Source: Thermoleptolyngbya sp046719575
Lineage (GTDB): Bacteria; Cyanobacteriota; Cyanobacteriia; Elainellales; Elainellaceae
Reading direction: 5' to 3'
Assembly (NCBI GenBank): GCA_046719575.1
Contig: JBDNCP010000002.1
Coordinates: 1-64,000, forward strand
Length of the DNA: 64,000 nucleotides
A program made the position numbers and the translations under genes. How positions within the stretch are numbered: the first letter of the stretch is position 1; each line of letters begins with the position of its first letter. Under the pieces are notes generated by a model, which made no database searches, had not been told where the DNA came from, and saw only the letters and a list, made by a program, of their open reading frames with translations. Positions 8,558 to 18,066 of the stretch are shown piece by piece.

Positions 8558-10237
8558 ATGAACCCAAAAAAGCCTAAGGGGAACGGTGCGGGCGCGTGGC
8601 TGTTGACCGGAGCGGCGATCGCCCTTGTGGCAGGCGGCGGGCTGGGCTACTGGCTGTCTCGTCAGCCCAAACCGGGCGCAGTCTCCGATATACCCGCTGG
8701 GCTAGAAGCCGCTCCCCAGGATGCACTGCTGGCGCTGTCGGTGTCTACTCGTCCGGCCCAGTGGCGGCAACTGCGCGAATTTGGCACGCCCCAGACCCGC
8801 GCCCGACTGGATCAAGCGCTGGTAAACTGGCGCGATCGCCTGCTGACCTCCAAAGGCTATCGCTATAACCAAGACATTCAGCCCTGGGTGGGCGACGAGG
8901 TGACGCTGGTGCTGCTGGCTCCGGCGGCAGAAACCGAAAAACCGCCCGCCCTCTGGATATTGCCCATCGAAGATGCCGAAAAAGCGCAGCAAAGCCTGTC
9001 GCGGCTGGGGTCGGGCGCATCTGCCACCGCTCGCAGCCACACTCGCAGCCACAAGGGGATTGCCATTCGCACCCTGCCCGCAACCGAAGGGCAAACCCTC
9101 AGCGCGGCGGTGATAGAGGATCGACTGGTGCTGCTGTCAGACAATGCTCTGGCAATTGAACGGGCAATCGACACCTACCAAAGCGGTGAGGCGCTAACCC
9201 AGTTGCCAAATTATTCACTGGCACTGGCGCAAACCGCAGTGCCAGAACCCTTTGCGCGGCTGTATGTGAACGGGCCCCAGGCGAAGGCGATCGCCGCTGC
9301 GAATTCTATCCAGCCCGCACCGCTACTGGGGCTAACGCCCCTGCAAAATAATCAAGGCCTGGTCGCCAGTGCCCGCCTCACCGACGCTGGGGTGCAACTG
9401 CGCGGCTTTCACTGGCTACCAGCCGACAGTCAAAACCGCTATCGCGTGGTCAACAATGTGGAGGATTTGCCAAGGCTATTGCCAGACGATGCGCTGATGG
9501 TGGTGTCGGGCAGCAGCTTCCAGCAGTTTTGGCAGGGCTATAGCCAGCAGGGCGGCGTGATCAATCCCCGCAATCCGCTCAATCCCAACATGCTGCGCGA
9601 GGGACTGCTCAGCACAACGGGGCTAAACCTGGAAACGGAACTGGTGGACTGGATGAATGGCGAATTTGCGCTGGCGCTGCTGCCCCAGCCCGATGCTAGC
9701 GGGGCCCGCCGCCTGTCGCTGGCCTGGGTGGCAGAAACGAGCGATCGCCCCGCCGCAGAAGCCGCCCTTGCCAAGCTAGACGAGGTGATGGGCAGCCGCT
9801 ATCGGTTTCGCGTCACCCAAGCCGAGGTCGGCGGCCAACCCGTGGTGGGCTGGGCATCGCCCTTTGGCTCCATCAACGCGACCCACGGCTGGCTAAACAA
9901 CAACACCGCCTTTTTGACCCTGGGCACAGGCACGCTCCCCAGCCTGCTGCCCCAGTCAGAAACGCCTCTGTCTACCGACCCAGACTTTTTGGCCGCCACC
10001 ACGACCTCTCTGAACAATCAAAACGGGCAATTTTTTATCGATATTGAGCGATTGCTGACGAGCGACACCCCCTTTCCGCTGCCCAATCTGCCGAATGGGG
10101 CCGAGATTTTTTTAACAGGAATGCGATCGCTCGGCATTACCACTGCCATTGAGGGCGATCGCACGACTCGCTATGACCTAAACCTGATCCTGCAAAAATC
10201 GACCGAACCCGTTGCGCCCCTGCCGCCGCCAGAGTGA
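8558..10237 (+). CDS. DUF3352 domain protein, membrane-anchored
   Basis: A 559-residue protein starting at the ATG at 8558, which follows AGGAAAGAAAGAC; an in-frame ATG at 8540 lacks a ribosome site. A lysine-rich start and one hydrophobic segment (AWLLTGAAIALVAGGGLGYWL, about 10-31) anchor it, with the rest predicted outside the cytosol. The body has the features of DUF3352: an opening IPAGLEAAPQDALLALSVST, then WVGDEVTLVLLAP, VIEDRLVLLSDN and a C-terminal FIDIERLL region. The family is common in cyanobacteria and has no known function. It ends just before a 14-bp tandem repeat and converges on the Wzc-type gene. Confidence 0.75.
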   Translation: MNPKKPKGNGAGAWLLTGAAIALVAGGGLGYWLSRQPKPGAVSDIPAGLEAAPQDALLALSVSTRPAQWRQLREFGTPQTRARLDQALVNWRDRLLTSKGYRYNQDIQPWVGDEVTLVLLAPAAETEKPPALWILPIEDAEKAQQSLSRLGSGASATARSHTRSHKGIAIRTLPATEGQTLSAAVIEDRLVLLSDNALAIERAIDTYQSGEALTQLPNYSLALAQTAVPEPFARLYVNGPQAKAIAAANSIQPAPLLGLTPLQNNQGLVASARLTDAGVQLRGFHWLPADSQNRYRVVNNVEDLPRLLPDDALMVVSGSSFQQFWQGYSQQGGVINPRNPLNPNMLREGLLSTTGLNLETELVDWMNGEFALALLPQPDASGARRLSLAWVAETSDRPAAEAALAKLDEVMGSRYRFRVTQAEVGGQPVVGWASPFGSINATHGWLNNNTAFLTLGTGTLPSLLPQSETPLSTDPDFLAATTTSLNNQNGQFFIDIERLLTSDTPFPLPNLPNGAEIFLTGMRSLGITTAIEGDRTTRYDLNLILQKSTEPVAPLPPPE

Positions 10238-10250
10238 GGGAGTCGCAAAC

Positions 10251-10287
10251 TTCGTTCTTCGTTTTTCGTTCTTCGTTTTTCGTTCTT
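10251..10287. repeat. Short tandem repeat, 14-bp unit (TTCGTTCTTCGTTT)
   Basis: About 2.6 copies of TTCGTTCTTCGTTT between the stops of two convergent genes. The same TTCGTTCTTC core recurs at 28378, 28962 and 43911. It resembles the short tandemly repeated repetitive (STRR) sequences of cyanobacteria. Confidence 0.8.
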
Positions 10288-10292
10288 CTCCC

Positions 10293-12698
10293 TTAAACCC
10301 TCGTATAAGCAGAATAGACTGCCTTTTCATTGACCCGCACCCGGTTCGCCACAATGCCCAAAACAGGCAGATTCGACACGCGGAAGGTTTCTAGCGCGTC
10401 GGACAATTGCTTGCGCTGAAGCTGGCCCAGGCTGGCGACGATCAGCGTACCGTTAGTGTAGGCGGCGACCACGCTGGAGTCTGCCAGATTCAAAATCGGC
10501 GGCGTGTCGTAAATCACCAAGTCGAACAGGCCGGCGCACTGGCGGGCGACTTCCTGCATCCGGGGCGAGGTGAGCAGGCGGATGGGGTTGGGAGCCATCG
10601 AGCCAGCGGTGATGACATAGAGCGACGAGTCGGGCGATCGCCGTCGGATTACCTGCTTTAGCGATACGTCATTATCACTTAGCAAGTCCGTCAAGCCCAG
10701 ATCATTCGGCACGCTCAGCCGCTCGTGCAGCGTCGGCCGCCGCAAATCGGCATCCACCAGCAGCACCCGCTGACCCAGCGAAGCCGCCGCCTGCGCCAGA
10801 TACAGCGCCACGGTGGACTTGCCTTCCTCCGGCGTGGCGGAGCTAATGGTGAGCGATCGCAGCGGTTGCGACGCACTCAGCAAATTCACCCGCGTCAGCA
10901 AGGACTGGAACGATTCCAGAAATAGCGGCGAGAGCTGCTGATCGGCAGTGAAAATAGCCGTTGGCTGGAGCGGAATCTGCCCCAGCACAGGCAGCCGCGC
11001 CCCGGACTTTAGCTCGTCGGGCGCATGATAGCGGTCTGCCAGAATTTCGATCAGTAGCCCCACGCCAATGCCCAGCAGCGAACCCAGCAATGCAGCGAGC
11101 AATAAATATTGACTGACGTTAACGCTGGCGATGTTGGTTGGTTCACCGTTCGCGTCGCGGAGCAGGGTTGGTGGATTGATCAGTTCCCACGGGGTTTGCT
11201 CTTGGGCTGCGTCGATTTGCAGCGCCTTTTGGCGGGCCGAAAACTCGGTCAAGATACCCGTGGCGATATTCAACTGCCGCTGGATTTCGTCATATTCGTT
11301 GGCGGCGGCGGGCAGGCTGCGGATCTGCTGCTGAATCTGGCTCTCGGACTGGGCGATCGCCCGATTGCGATCTTCCAACACGCGAATCTGGTCTTCGACC
11401 TTACCCAATACGCGCCGCGCCTCGCGGTTAATCAACTGCTGGATATTATCGCGCCGCTCTCGCAAATACTGCATGTCTGGGTTTAGGTCGGTCATGCGCG
11501 CGGCTTCGGTCGCCAGTTCTGCCTCGTACTGCTGAAACAGACCCAGCAGCGTTCCATATTCGGGGGCCTGGCTGAGAATGGCGACGGGATCATTGGCGGC
11601 TAGGGCGGCGTAGCGCGATCGCGCTTCCACCAGGTTTGTGTTGGCGGCAAGCCGTTCCTGGCGCAATGTCCCCGACTGTTGAGTTAGCTGTGTGCCTTCC
11701 AGAGCTGGATCGATAAGAGTATTACTTTCTCGAAAGATTTGCAGCCGCGTCTGGAGATTATCGACCTGCGCTTGCAACGCCGGAATCTGATTATCAATGA
11801 ACTGAACTGCTTGCCCAATGCTGGTTTGGCGCTGTTCCAGGGCATATTTCAAGTAATTGCCCGAAAGGTCTTCTAGCGCAGACAGCACCACTGCCGGATC
11901 GTTGTCTTGATACGACACCCGAATAATTTTCGTGTTCTCGTCTCTGTTGCCGATGCGATTGCTGAGACGTTCTACGACGAGTCGCCGCTCCAAAATCTGT
12001 CGAGCAACTTCATCAGTCAATTCAGGGTTACGCGCCCGGAGGCGATCGACCAAGGGCTTGATTAGTTCAGGATTGCGAAGAATCCGAATTTGAGTAGGAT
12101 AGTCTAGCCGTGGCCGACTGACATCTGTACTACCCACTCCGTCAACTTGGGCGGCTGTCGTTTGGCGGCTAGCCTGGACATCGCTGGTGACTGGCTCTAC
12201 CAATAAATCAAAACTGCCAATGTAAGAGGGCGGCGTGTTGCTTGCCTGGTTCAAGATGAGAAAAGTAGCGGCGGCGGTGGTGCTGGTCGCTATGCCCAGG
12301 ATGATGGGAACCCGTCGCCGCAGCGCAGCAAAGACCCAGCCGATATTCCAGGATTCCTCTCCCGCAGTGCCGTTAATGGTGGACTGATCGACAGTTTCTA
12401 GCCTGGCCAGAACGGGTTCTGACATAGACCAGCCCAAGTGCTGTGGGTTGAAATTGGATTGAGAGTTTGGTTCGCTTTTCATAGGCTGCTGAGAATCTGT
12501 GGGCGGCTTGATAACGACCGTTCTAATCGCTGAGATGGGGTTCCCCAAATCGGTCGGTTGCTCAGACGATGGGAGTTCTGTTAAACATTTACGCTTTTCC
12601 ACATTTGGGCCCGGATTTTTACGGAAAGTAGAGTTGACGACAGGGGGCGATTTTGCTCTGGAGGAAGGGGCGATCGCCCACAATGACTCGCCAATCAT
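10293..12698 (-). CDS. Polysaccharide co-polymerase / tyrosine autokinase (Wzc/GumC type)
   Basis: Up to 801 residues. After a disordered N-terminus comes TM1 (VPIILGIATSTTAAATFLIL). A periplasmic Wzz domain with long coiled coils follows, then the conserved WELINPP stretch before TM2 (YLLLAALLGSLLGIGVGLLIEI). The C-terminal BY-kinase/CpsD domain has Walker A ATPEEGKST, Walker A' RVLLVDADLRRP and Walker B FDLVIYDTPP. Such proteins control chain length and export of exopolysaccharide. The C-terminus has only two tyrosines (KAVYSAYTRV), fewer than the tyrosine cluster of classical Wzc. The start is uncertain: ATG 12698 follows GAGGATGGGGGG, and ATGs at 12482 and 12425 are later options. It is transcribed away from the polysaccharide cluster at 13037. 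Confidence 0.88.
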   Translation of the reverse strand: MIGESLWAIAPSSRAKSPPVVNSTFRKNPGPNVEKRKCLTELPSSEQPTDLGNPISAIRTVVIKPPTDSQQPMKSEPNSQSNFNPQHLGWSMSEPVLARLETVDQSTINGTAGEESWNIGWVFAALRRRVPIILGIATSTTAAATFLILNQASNTPPSYIGSFDLLVEPVTSDVQASRQTTAAQVDGVGSTDVSRPRLDYPTQIRILRNPELIKPLVDRLRARNPELTDEVARQILERRLVVERLSNRIGNRDENTKIIRVSYQDNDPAVVLSALEDLSGNYLKYALEQRQTSIGQAVQFIDNQIPALQAQVDNLQTRLQIFRESNTLIDPALEGTQLTQQSGTLRQERLAANTNLVEARSRYAALAANDPVAILSQAPEYGTLLGLFQQYEAELATEAARMTDLNPDMQYLRERRDNIQQLINREARRVLGKVEDQIRVLEDRNRAIAQSESQIQQQIRSLPAAANEYDEIQRQLNIATGILTEFSARQKALQIDAAQEQTPWELINPPTLLRDANGEPTNIASVNVSQYLLLAALLGSLLGIGVGLLIEILADRYHAPDELKSGARLPVLGQIPLQPTAIFTADQQLSPLFLESFQSLLTRVNLLSASQPLRSLTISSATPEEGKSTVALYLAQAAASLGQRVLLVDADLRRPTLHERLSVPNDLGLTDLLSDNDVSLKQVIRRRSPDSSLYVITAGSMAPNPIRLLTSPRMQEVARQCAGLFDLVIYDTPPILNLADSSVVAAYTNGTLIVASLGQLQRKQLSDALETFRVSNLPVLGIVANRVRVNEKAVYSAYTRV

Positions 12699-13036
12699 CC
12701 CCCCATCCTCTACGAATCATCAGCAGGGCTGCACTCGGCAAAGCATTGCAAAAAGCACCCTCTGGACATTCAGACACTCGGACAGCCTAACCGCAGCCTT
12801 AGAAAATTTCCGAGTACTCCGGATTCCCACGAAGCCTTCATGAACTTGGATACAGAAGACTTCGAGTTCATATTGCATTTTGTTAACTTAGCTGCAAGAT
12901 GCAGAAGGGCGATCGCACTGTGTGTTTTTCGGAAACTGCTGGCTTAAGTTGGAAAGCTGGTTTTAATGTCAGAGCTTTTAGATTAAAACTGATACGCTGA
13001 AATCTCAAAGAGGATTGAAAACCGAACTATCTTCCT
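12699..13036. other. Divergent intergenic region between wzc-like and ABC exporter genes
   Basis: About 340 bases without a supportable gene, containing one HIP1 site near 12909. It should carry the promoters of both the leftward kinase gene and the rightward polysaccharide cluster. I could not assign confident promoter boxes. Confidence 0.5.
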
Positions 13037-14833
13037 ATGCTGCAATACTTCAAGAAGATCTGGTTTATTTTAGGAAGTTCAAGGAAGCAGATCCCGCTGC
13101 TGTTTCTGGTTTTCACCGTTTCTTCACTCGCTGAAACTCTAGGAATCGGGATGCTTGGACCATTTTTTGCCATTGTCTCAGATCCACAAATTATTGAGCG
13201 AAATCCTATCTTGTTAGAAATATTTGGTGCTTTGAAAATCTCATCAACCAGAGGTATGATCATTTTCCTCTGCTTTTTTATAGCTATTTCTTTTATTCTA
13301 AAATCAGCACTCTACTTCTTTTCAAAGTTATACATTCTTAGGTTTAGTCATGCTCACAGAGCCAACATGATTCAAACTTTGAATCATGCCTATCTGAATA
13401 GTGATTACAGTTACTTCATTGCCAAAAACTCTTCAAGCTTAATTAAGAACATCACACTCGAAACGCAAGATTTCTGCTATAAGATTTTGCTTTCTTTGCT
13501 ATATGGCATCTCAAACCTATTCATCCTAGTTTTCCTATTTGCCTTAATGGCGGCAACAGACTTGATGCTTTTAGTCGCAACCCTCTCTGCGCTGCTGCCT
13601 GTGGTATCGCTAATTTATTTCATGCGACATCGGCTAAAGCGCTGGGGGCGAAAGAGTTCAGAAGCGTTGCAAGGTATCATCAAGACGCTCAATCACGGGT
13701 TAGGTGGATTCAAAGAAACTCGCGTTATCGGATGTGCGCCCTACTTCGAAGCACAGATGGCTATTAATGCCAAACAATATGCTCAGGCAGCCTCCTTCGC
13801 CGCCAGTTTCGATATGTTGCCTCGAATTTTGATTGAAACGGTTTTAGTGGTATTTATCGTATCCTTTATCGCAATCTCACAGCTTTTTCTATCGCGTGGC
13901 ACAGACTTGCTAATTTCTAGTCTCAGCGTGTTTGCAGTTGCCTCAATCCGGCTTCTACCTGCTGCTAGCCAGCTTATGTCTACCATTGGAAATCTGCAAA
14001 GCACTCGCCATGTTCCAGATATTTTATATGCTGACCTAAAGGAGATCGAACAGCGATTTCCTAATTCCAGCATTAGTACTCCAGATCTTAATGAAGATCT
14101 TAAGGAAGGATCTTTGAAGTATAAGGCTGTGATGAACTTTGAGCAGCAGATTCGGTTATCGAATGTAGTCTATCGCTACCCAAACTCTTTAGATCCGGCG
14201 ATCGACGATGTGTCGTTGGAGATTCTTAAAGGAGAATCAATTGCGTTTATCGGAAAGTCTGGAGCAGGCAAAACGACACTAGTGGATATTGTCTTAGGTT
14301 TGCTCACGCCTCAAAGTGGGGATATTACGGTAGATGGCATCTCGATCTACAAGGATCAGCGCGCCTGGCAAAATCTTGTAGGCTATATTCCCCAATCCAT
14401 TTTCCTGCTCGACGATACGGTGGAGCGCAATATTGCCTTTGGGGTTCCGGATCATCTGGTTGATCACGGTAAGTTAGAACAGGCGATTGCCGCTGCCCAG
14501 CTCGAAGAACTGGTTGTTCAACTCCCGAACGGTATCCATACGCGCATTGGAGAACGCGGCGTGATGCTCTCTGGCGGACAGCGACAGCGAATCGGCATTG
14601 CCAGAGCGCTTTACCATGAGCGAGAAGTGCTGGTGCTAGACGAAGCTACTTCCGCTTTAGATAACGAAACTGAAAAGAGAGTAAGTGATGCAATTCGGAC
14701 GTTATCAGGTAAGAAAACAGTGATCATTATTGCCCATCGTTTATCGACAGTAGAACATTGTGATCGAATTTACTTATTGAAGGATGGAAGAGTTTCAAAA
14801 TCAGGAAAATATGAGGAAGTTGTTGCCTTTTAA
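13037..14833 (+). CDS. ABC exporter, fused permease and ATPase (polysaccharide/lipid-linked glycan flippase type)
   Basis: A 598-residue half-transporter. Residues about 1-330 form a six-helix membrane domain, including IIFLCFFIAISFILKSALYF and FILVFLFALMAATDLMLLVA. The ATPase follows, with Walker A GKSGAGKTT near 407, signature LSGGQRQR near 511, Walker B EVLVLDEATSALD and the H-loop IIAHRLSTV. The family includes MsbA and the PglK-like flippases that move lipid-linked sugars across the inner membrane; substrate cannot be read from sequence. As first gene of the rightward cluster it is the likely exporter of the glycan made by the following glycosyltransferases. Base composition is AT-rich and HIP1 is absent here. 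Confidence 0.88.
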   Translation: MLQYFKKIWFILGSSRKQIPLLFLVFTVSSLAETLGIGMLGPFFAIVSDPQIIERNPILLEIFGALKISSTRGMIIFLCFFIAISFILKSALYFFSKLYILRFSHAHRANMIQTLNHAYLNSDYSYFIAKNSSSLIKNITLETQDFCYKILLSLLYGISNLFILVFLFALMAATDLMLLVATLSALLPVVSLIYFMRHRLKRWGRKSSEALQGIIKTLNHGLGGFKETRVIGCAPYFEAQMAINAKQYAQAASFAASFDMLPRILIETVLVVFIVSFIAISQLFLSRGTDLLISSLSVFAVASIRLLPAASQLMSTIGNLQSTRHVPDILYADLKEIEQRFPNSSISTPDLNEDLKEGSLKYKAVMNFEQQIRLSNVVYRYPNSLDPAIDDVSLEILKGESIAFIGKSGAGKTTLVDIVLGLLTPQSGDITVDGISIYKDQRAWQNLVGYIPQSIFLLDDTVERNIAFGVPDHLVDHGKLEQAIAAAQLEELVVQLPNGIHTRIGERGVMLSGGQRQRIGIARALYHEREVLVLDEATSALDNETEKRVSDAIRTLSGKKTVIIIAHRLSTVEHCDRIYLLKDGRVSKSGKYEEVVAF

Positions 14834-14888
14834 GCATTGCAAAATTAACTTACCTGCTTGGAGATCGTAAACCTGAGATGACGGAGTT

Positions 14889-16061
14889 ATGAAGAAGTTA
14901 AGCAGCAACTCAAGTCAGTCCCTTGTTTTCTACAGCGCTGTGACTCAGTTTGATAATCTTGGCGATCTTTTAATTAATAGGATCTTGATAGCAGAGTTGA
15001 GAAAATATGCACGTCTTGTGGTCAATGTTAATGGTGTTCCAGAATGGTACAAAGAAGAACTTGGCTTATTGCCGGGAGAAATAGTTGAGGAATCTAGAAT
15101 AAAATTTCGAACACGCATTATTTTGGCGGGTATCAAGAGGCTGTCCGGCCTCAAGAAAAATACCTTTGCTATTATCAATCCTGGGCATAGCTATGGCGAC
15201 ATGAAAATGCTAGGGGGAAGTTTCTTTAGGATTTTGATAAACTCGACCCTGATTTACTTATCTGGAGTTAGACGTTGTCGTTTTGGCTGTTCTATCGGGC
15301 CATTTTGGGGGGGTCGAGAGAGTTTAGAGAGATTGCAGGCTAAACTAATGTACTTTAACTCTGTGAGAGATAGCATATCAAAAAACTATGCTGAAAGTAT
15401 AGGGATTCAGAATACAGTATATTTCCCCGATTTGGCTTGGTTGATGGAAACAGAATATACACAAAAAAGACCATCGATCGAGTCTCGGGAATTTGTAATT
15501 TTTAGCTTTCGAGATTTAACCCCTGGTTTTTTGAATAAGCATCTGAACTCTCAGGAATATCAAAGAATATTGCTCTCCAAGCTAGATAAAATAGTGGATT
15601 ATGTATCGATAAATTTATCAAAGAAAATTCTGATCTGTTATCAAGTCGATCGCGACAAGTCCATGTCGGATTTTTTATATGATCGGTATAAAAACATATG
15701 CAAGATTGATTTCTTGGACTCCAGAGTGACTAGCAGAGATATGGAAAAAGTATATTCAAGTTCATGTCTTGTTTTTAGCAATAGATTGCATGTTCTGATG
15801 TTCTCTATGGCTTTTGGAGCCTTGCCTATTGCTGTCATTGATTCAGAAAAACACACTAAGATATCGGGAGTTTTTGCTGACTCTGGGATGAAACCATTGC
15901 TACTAGATATCCATGATGAAGGTATATCTATAGAGAAAAAGCTAGATGATCTGGTTCAAAAGGAGATTCCGTTACTGAATATTAGGATAGCTGAGTCTTA
16001 TCGAAGAAATTCCATCATCGCTAGAGCTTTAGTTCAAAAGACCATCTTGGGATCAACTTAA
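14889..16061 (+). CDS. Polysaccharide pyruvyl transferase family protein
   Basis: 390 residues. The features match the CsaB/WcaK-like family (PF04230): an N-terminal NLGDLLINRILIAEL loop, a central GCSIGPFWGG with a following SVRDSISKNYAESIG, and a C-terminal NRLHVLMFSMAFGALPIAV with a downstream KISGV. Members transfer pyruvate as a ketal onto sugars of exopolysaccharide, or act as related transferases. This one probably decorates the locus product with acidic groups. The gene is markedly AT-rich compared with the flanking genome and has no GCGATCGC site, suggesting horizontal origin. It starts 55 bases after the ABC exporter. Confidence 0.75.
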   Translation: MKKLSSNSSQSLVFYSAVTQFDNLGDLLINRILIAELRKYARLVVNVNGVPEWYKEELGLLPGEIVEESRIKFRTRIILAGIKRLSGLKKNTFAIINPGHSYGDMKMLGGSFFRILINSTLIYLSGVRRCRFGCSIGPFWGGRESLERLQAKLMYFNSVRDSISKNYAESIGIQNTVYFPDLAWLMETEYTQKRPSIESREFVIFSFRDLTPGFLNKHLNSQEYQRILLSKLDKIVDYVSINLSKKILICYQVDRDKSMSDFLYDRYKNICKIDFLDSRVTSRDMEKVYSSSCLVFSNRLHVLMFSMAFGALPIAVIDSEKHTKISGVFADSGMKPLLLDIHDEGISIEKKLDDLVQKEIPLLNIRIAESYRRNSIIARALVQKTILGST

Positions 16062-16116
16062 ATCATCTAAGCCTTGACTTACAGTAATAGAAAACACTTC
16101 TGAGTCAATCGGGATT

Positions 16117-17043
16117 ATGAAAAAAGCTGTGGTACTTATTATATTTAACCGACCAGGTAAAACCTTGAAAGTGTTTGACAGGGTTTGTCAAGCTAAACCT
16201 GAAAAGCTTTTAGTAATTGCCGACGGTCCGAGGAGTAAGTTTCCTGATGATGTAGAGAAGTGTGCTGAAACACGAGCAATTATTGGTCGGGTTGACTGGG
16301 GTTGTGAAGTTCTCAAAAACTACTCTGATGATAATCTTGGCTGTGGAAAAAGGATTGCTTCTGGACTGGATTGGGTGTTTTCATTGGTTGATGAGGCAAT
16401 TATTTTGGAGGATGATTGCCTGCCTCATCCAAGCTTCTTTCGATACTGTCAAGAGCTGCTTGACTACTATCGAGATGATGAAAGAGTTATGTCTATCTGC
16501 GGCAAGAATGTCCAATTTGGTCGTGAGCGGACAGAGTTCAGCTATTACTTCTCTCGTTATAGCCATTGTTGGGGCTGGGCAACTTGGGCACGTGCCTGGA
16601 AGTTTTTTGACTATGATATGAAAACTTGGGAGGTTGCACAGTTAGAAAATTACTTAGTAGATATTCTCGATGACAATCGTGCTGTCGGGTACTGGACGCG
16701 AATCTTTCAGTCTACTTATGAGCGAAGATATCAGTCTGCTTCTTGGGCATATCGTTGGCTGTTATCTAGCTGGTTGCAGAGTGGTCTAAGTGTGTTGCCA
16801 AGTGTGAATCTGGTATCTAATATCGGCTTTGGCGAAGATGCAACGCATACCACTACAACGAGCGCTCAAAGTCAGTACGCTAATATGCAGACAAAAGCAA
16901 TGCAGTTTCCTCTGAAGCATCCGCCTTATGTGATTCGCAATCGAAAAGCTGACCAGTTTGAACAGGATACTCTGTTTGATCCTAGTTTGATGACTCGTGC
17001 TAGAGCGAAGCTGTTACGAATGATTGGCAAAAGAATGATTTGA
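16117..17043 (+). CDS. Glycosyltransferase-like protein (nucleotide-diphospho-sugar transferase fold, HlpA-like)
   Basis: 308 residues. The N-terminus AVVLIIFNRPGKTLKVFDRV and the acidic motif AIILEDDCLPHPSFFRY, where DD plausibly binds metal and nucleotide sugar, place it in the GT-A-like group often labelled hemolytic protein HlpA-like. SRYSHCWGWATWARAW is typical of this group. A signal peptide and membrane segments are absent, so it should act in the cytosol or at the inner membrane face. The exact sugar is unknown. Like its neighbour upstream it is AT-rich and lacks HIP1. It ends 94 bases before the PhyH gene. Confidence 0.7.
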   Translation: MKKAVVLIIFNRPGKTLKVFDRVCQAKPEKLLVIADGPRSKFPDDVEKCAETRAIIGRVDWGCEVLKNYSDDNLGCGKRIASGLDWVFSLVDEAIILEDDCLPHPSFFRYCQELLDYYRDDERVMSICGKNVQFGRERTEFSYYFSRYSHCWGWATWARAWKFFDYDMKTWEVAQLENYLVDILDDNRAVGYWTRIFQSTYERRYQSASWAYRWLLSSWLQSGLSVLPSVNLVSNIGFGEDATHTTTTSAQSQYANMQTKAMQFPLKHPPYVIRNRKADQFEQDTLFDPSLMTRARAKLLRMIGKRMI

Positions 17044-17137
17044 TTGAATGGATTCCTGGAATCATTTGATTTCTTGCTTTACTTAGGTTATTTAAGTTTT
17101 AGTCAAATTGTTTGCAGTCTATTCCTGGAAGTCCACC

Positions 17138-18064
17138 ATGTCACTTACGAAATTTTTAATTTCTCAGTCGCAAGAAATTAGACACTACTACCAAGAGCAT
17201 GGATACGTCATTGTTCGCGATGTTTTGAGTACGGAAAAGATTGATAGATTGCTAGAGCAGGTCGATCAAAAGAAGCGCGATCGCCTCTTTGTCTTCAATA
17301 GTCAGGATACTCACGTCCCCACACGTCCTCGCCTCACCGAAGCAGGCTTCATCGAAAACTCGATGCTGAATCCAGCAAACCTGAAACTAGCTCCTCGATT
17401 TTCAAAAATGGTAGAGCGCTGCTTGGTAGACGAAACTGTTGCAAAGATTTTGAGTTTACTATCAGGCGATACGCATCATGTGATGATGCAAAATATGTTT
17501 TTTGATAGGTCAACAGGCACAATTGAGCATCAAGATCACTACTATCTAGATGCTGATCCACCGGGTCGGATGATTGCCGCCTGGTATGCTCTGGAAGATA
17601 TTCAAGAAGATGCGGGCTGTTTCTTTGTGTTGCCAGGTAGCCACAAGGGGCGTGTTATTGCCAGAGTGAATGGCCGAAGCTTTAGCGATCACGAAACTTA
17701 TCGCAAAGAGATCCTGGCGCTCATTAACAGCGCTGAATATCAATACAAATCCTTTCCCCTAGAAAAGGGCGATGTGCTGTTTTGGCATCCATACACAGTT
17801 CATGGTGCATACAAAAACATTAACCCGCAGCATAGCCGCAAGTCTCTCACGGCTCATTTTTACCCAGCCCAACTTAAGCCGCTATATGCTGCCAAAGCAC
17901 CCAAGCTTCACCCTTCGCTAAACCCGCATATTTTAATGACAGGAGGCGCGATCGCCCCCTACGTGGATAGCATCAAAATCTATCTGCGATTTGTAACCAA
18001 TGCAGTGCGCGGACGAGGGCCCGAAATGGTGATGCGCCGAGAAAACTATGAAGAGGCCATCTAA
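17138..18064 (+). CDS. Phytanoyl-CoA dioxygenase (PhyH) family protein
   Basis: 308 residues from the ATG at 17138, which follows CTGGAAGTCCACC; a TTG at 17108 is less likely. It has the PhyH-type Fe(II)/2-oxoglutarate fold: the opening YYQEHGYVIVRDVLS, first ligands His-x-Asp in IEHQDHYYLD, DAGCFFVLPGSHKGR, and the distal His in HPYTVHGAYKNINP followed by SRKSLTAHFYP. These enzymes hydroxylate or otherwise oxidise small molecules. Inside a glycan cluster a role in modifying a sugar or lipid carrier is plausible but unproven. HIP1 reappears here (17277). Only two bases separate it from the next gene, so the two are likely cotranscribed. Confidence 0.83.
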   Translation: MSLTKFLISQSQEIRHYYQEHGYVIVRDVLSTEKIDRLLEQVDQKKRDRLFVFNSQDTHVPTRPRLTEAGFIENSMLNPANLKLAPRFSKMVERCLVDETVAKILSLLSGDTHHVMMQNMFFDRSTGTIEHQDHYYLDADPPGRMIAAWYALEDIQEDAGCFFVLPGSHKGRVIARVNGRSFSDHETYRKEILALINSAEYQYKSFPLEKGDVLFWHPYTVHGAYKNINPQHSRKSLTAHFYPAQLKPLYAAKAPKLHPSLNPHILMTGGAIAPYVDSIKIYLRFVTNAVRGRGPEMVMRRENYEEAI

Positions 18065-18066
18065 GC

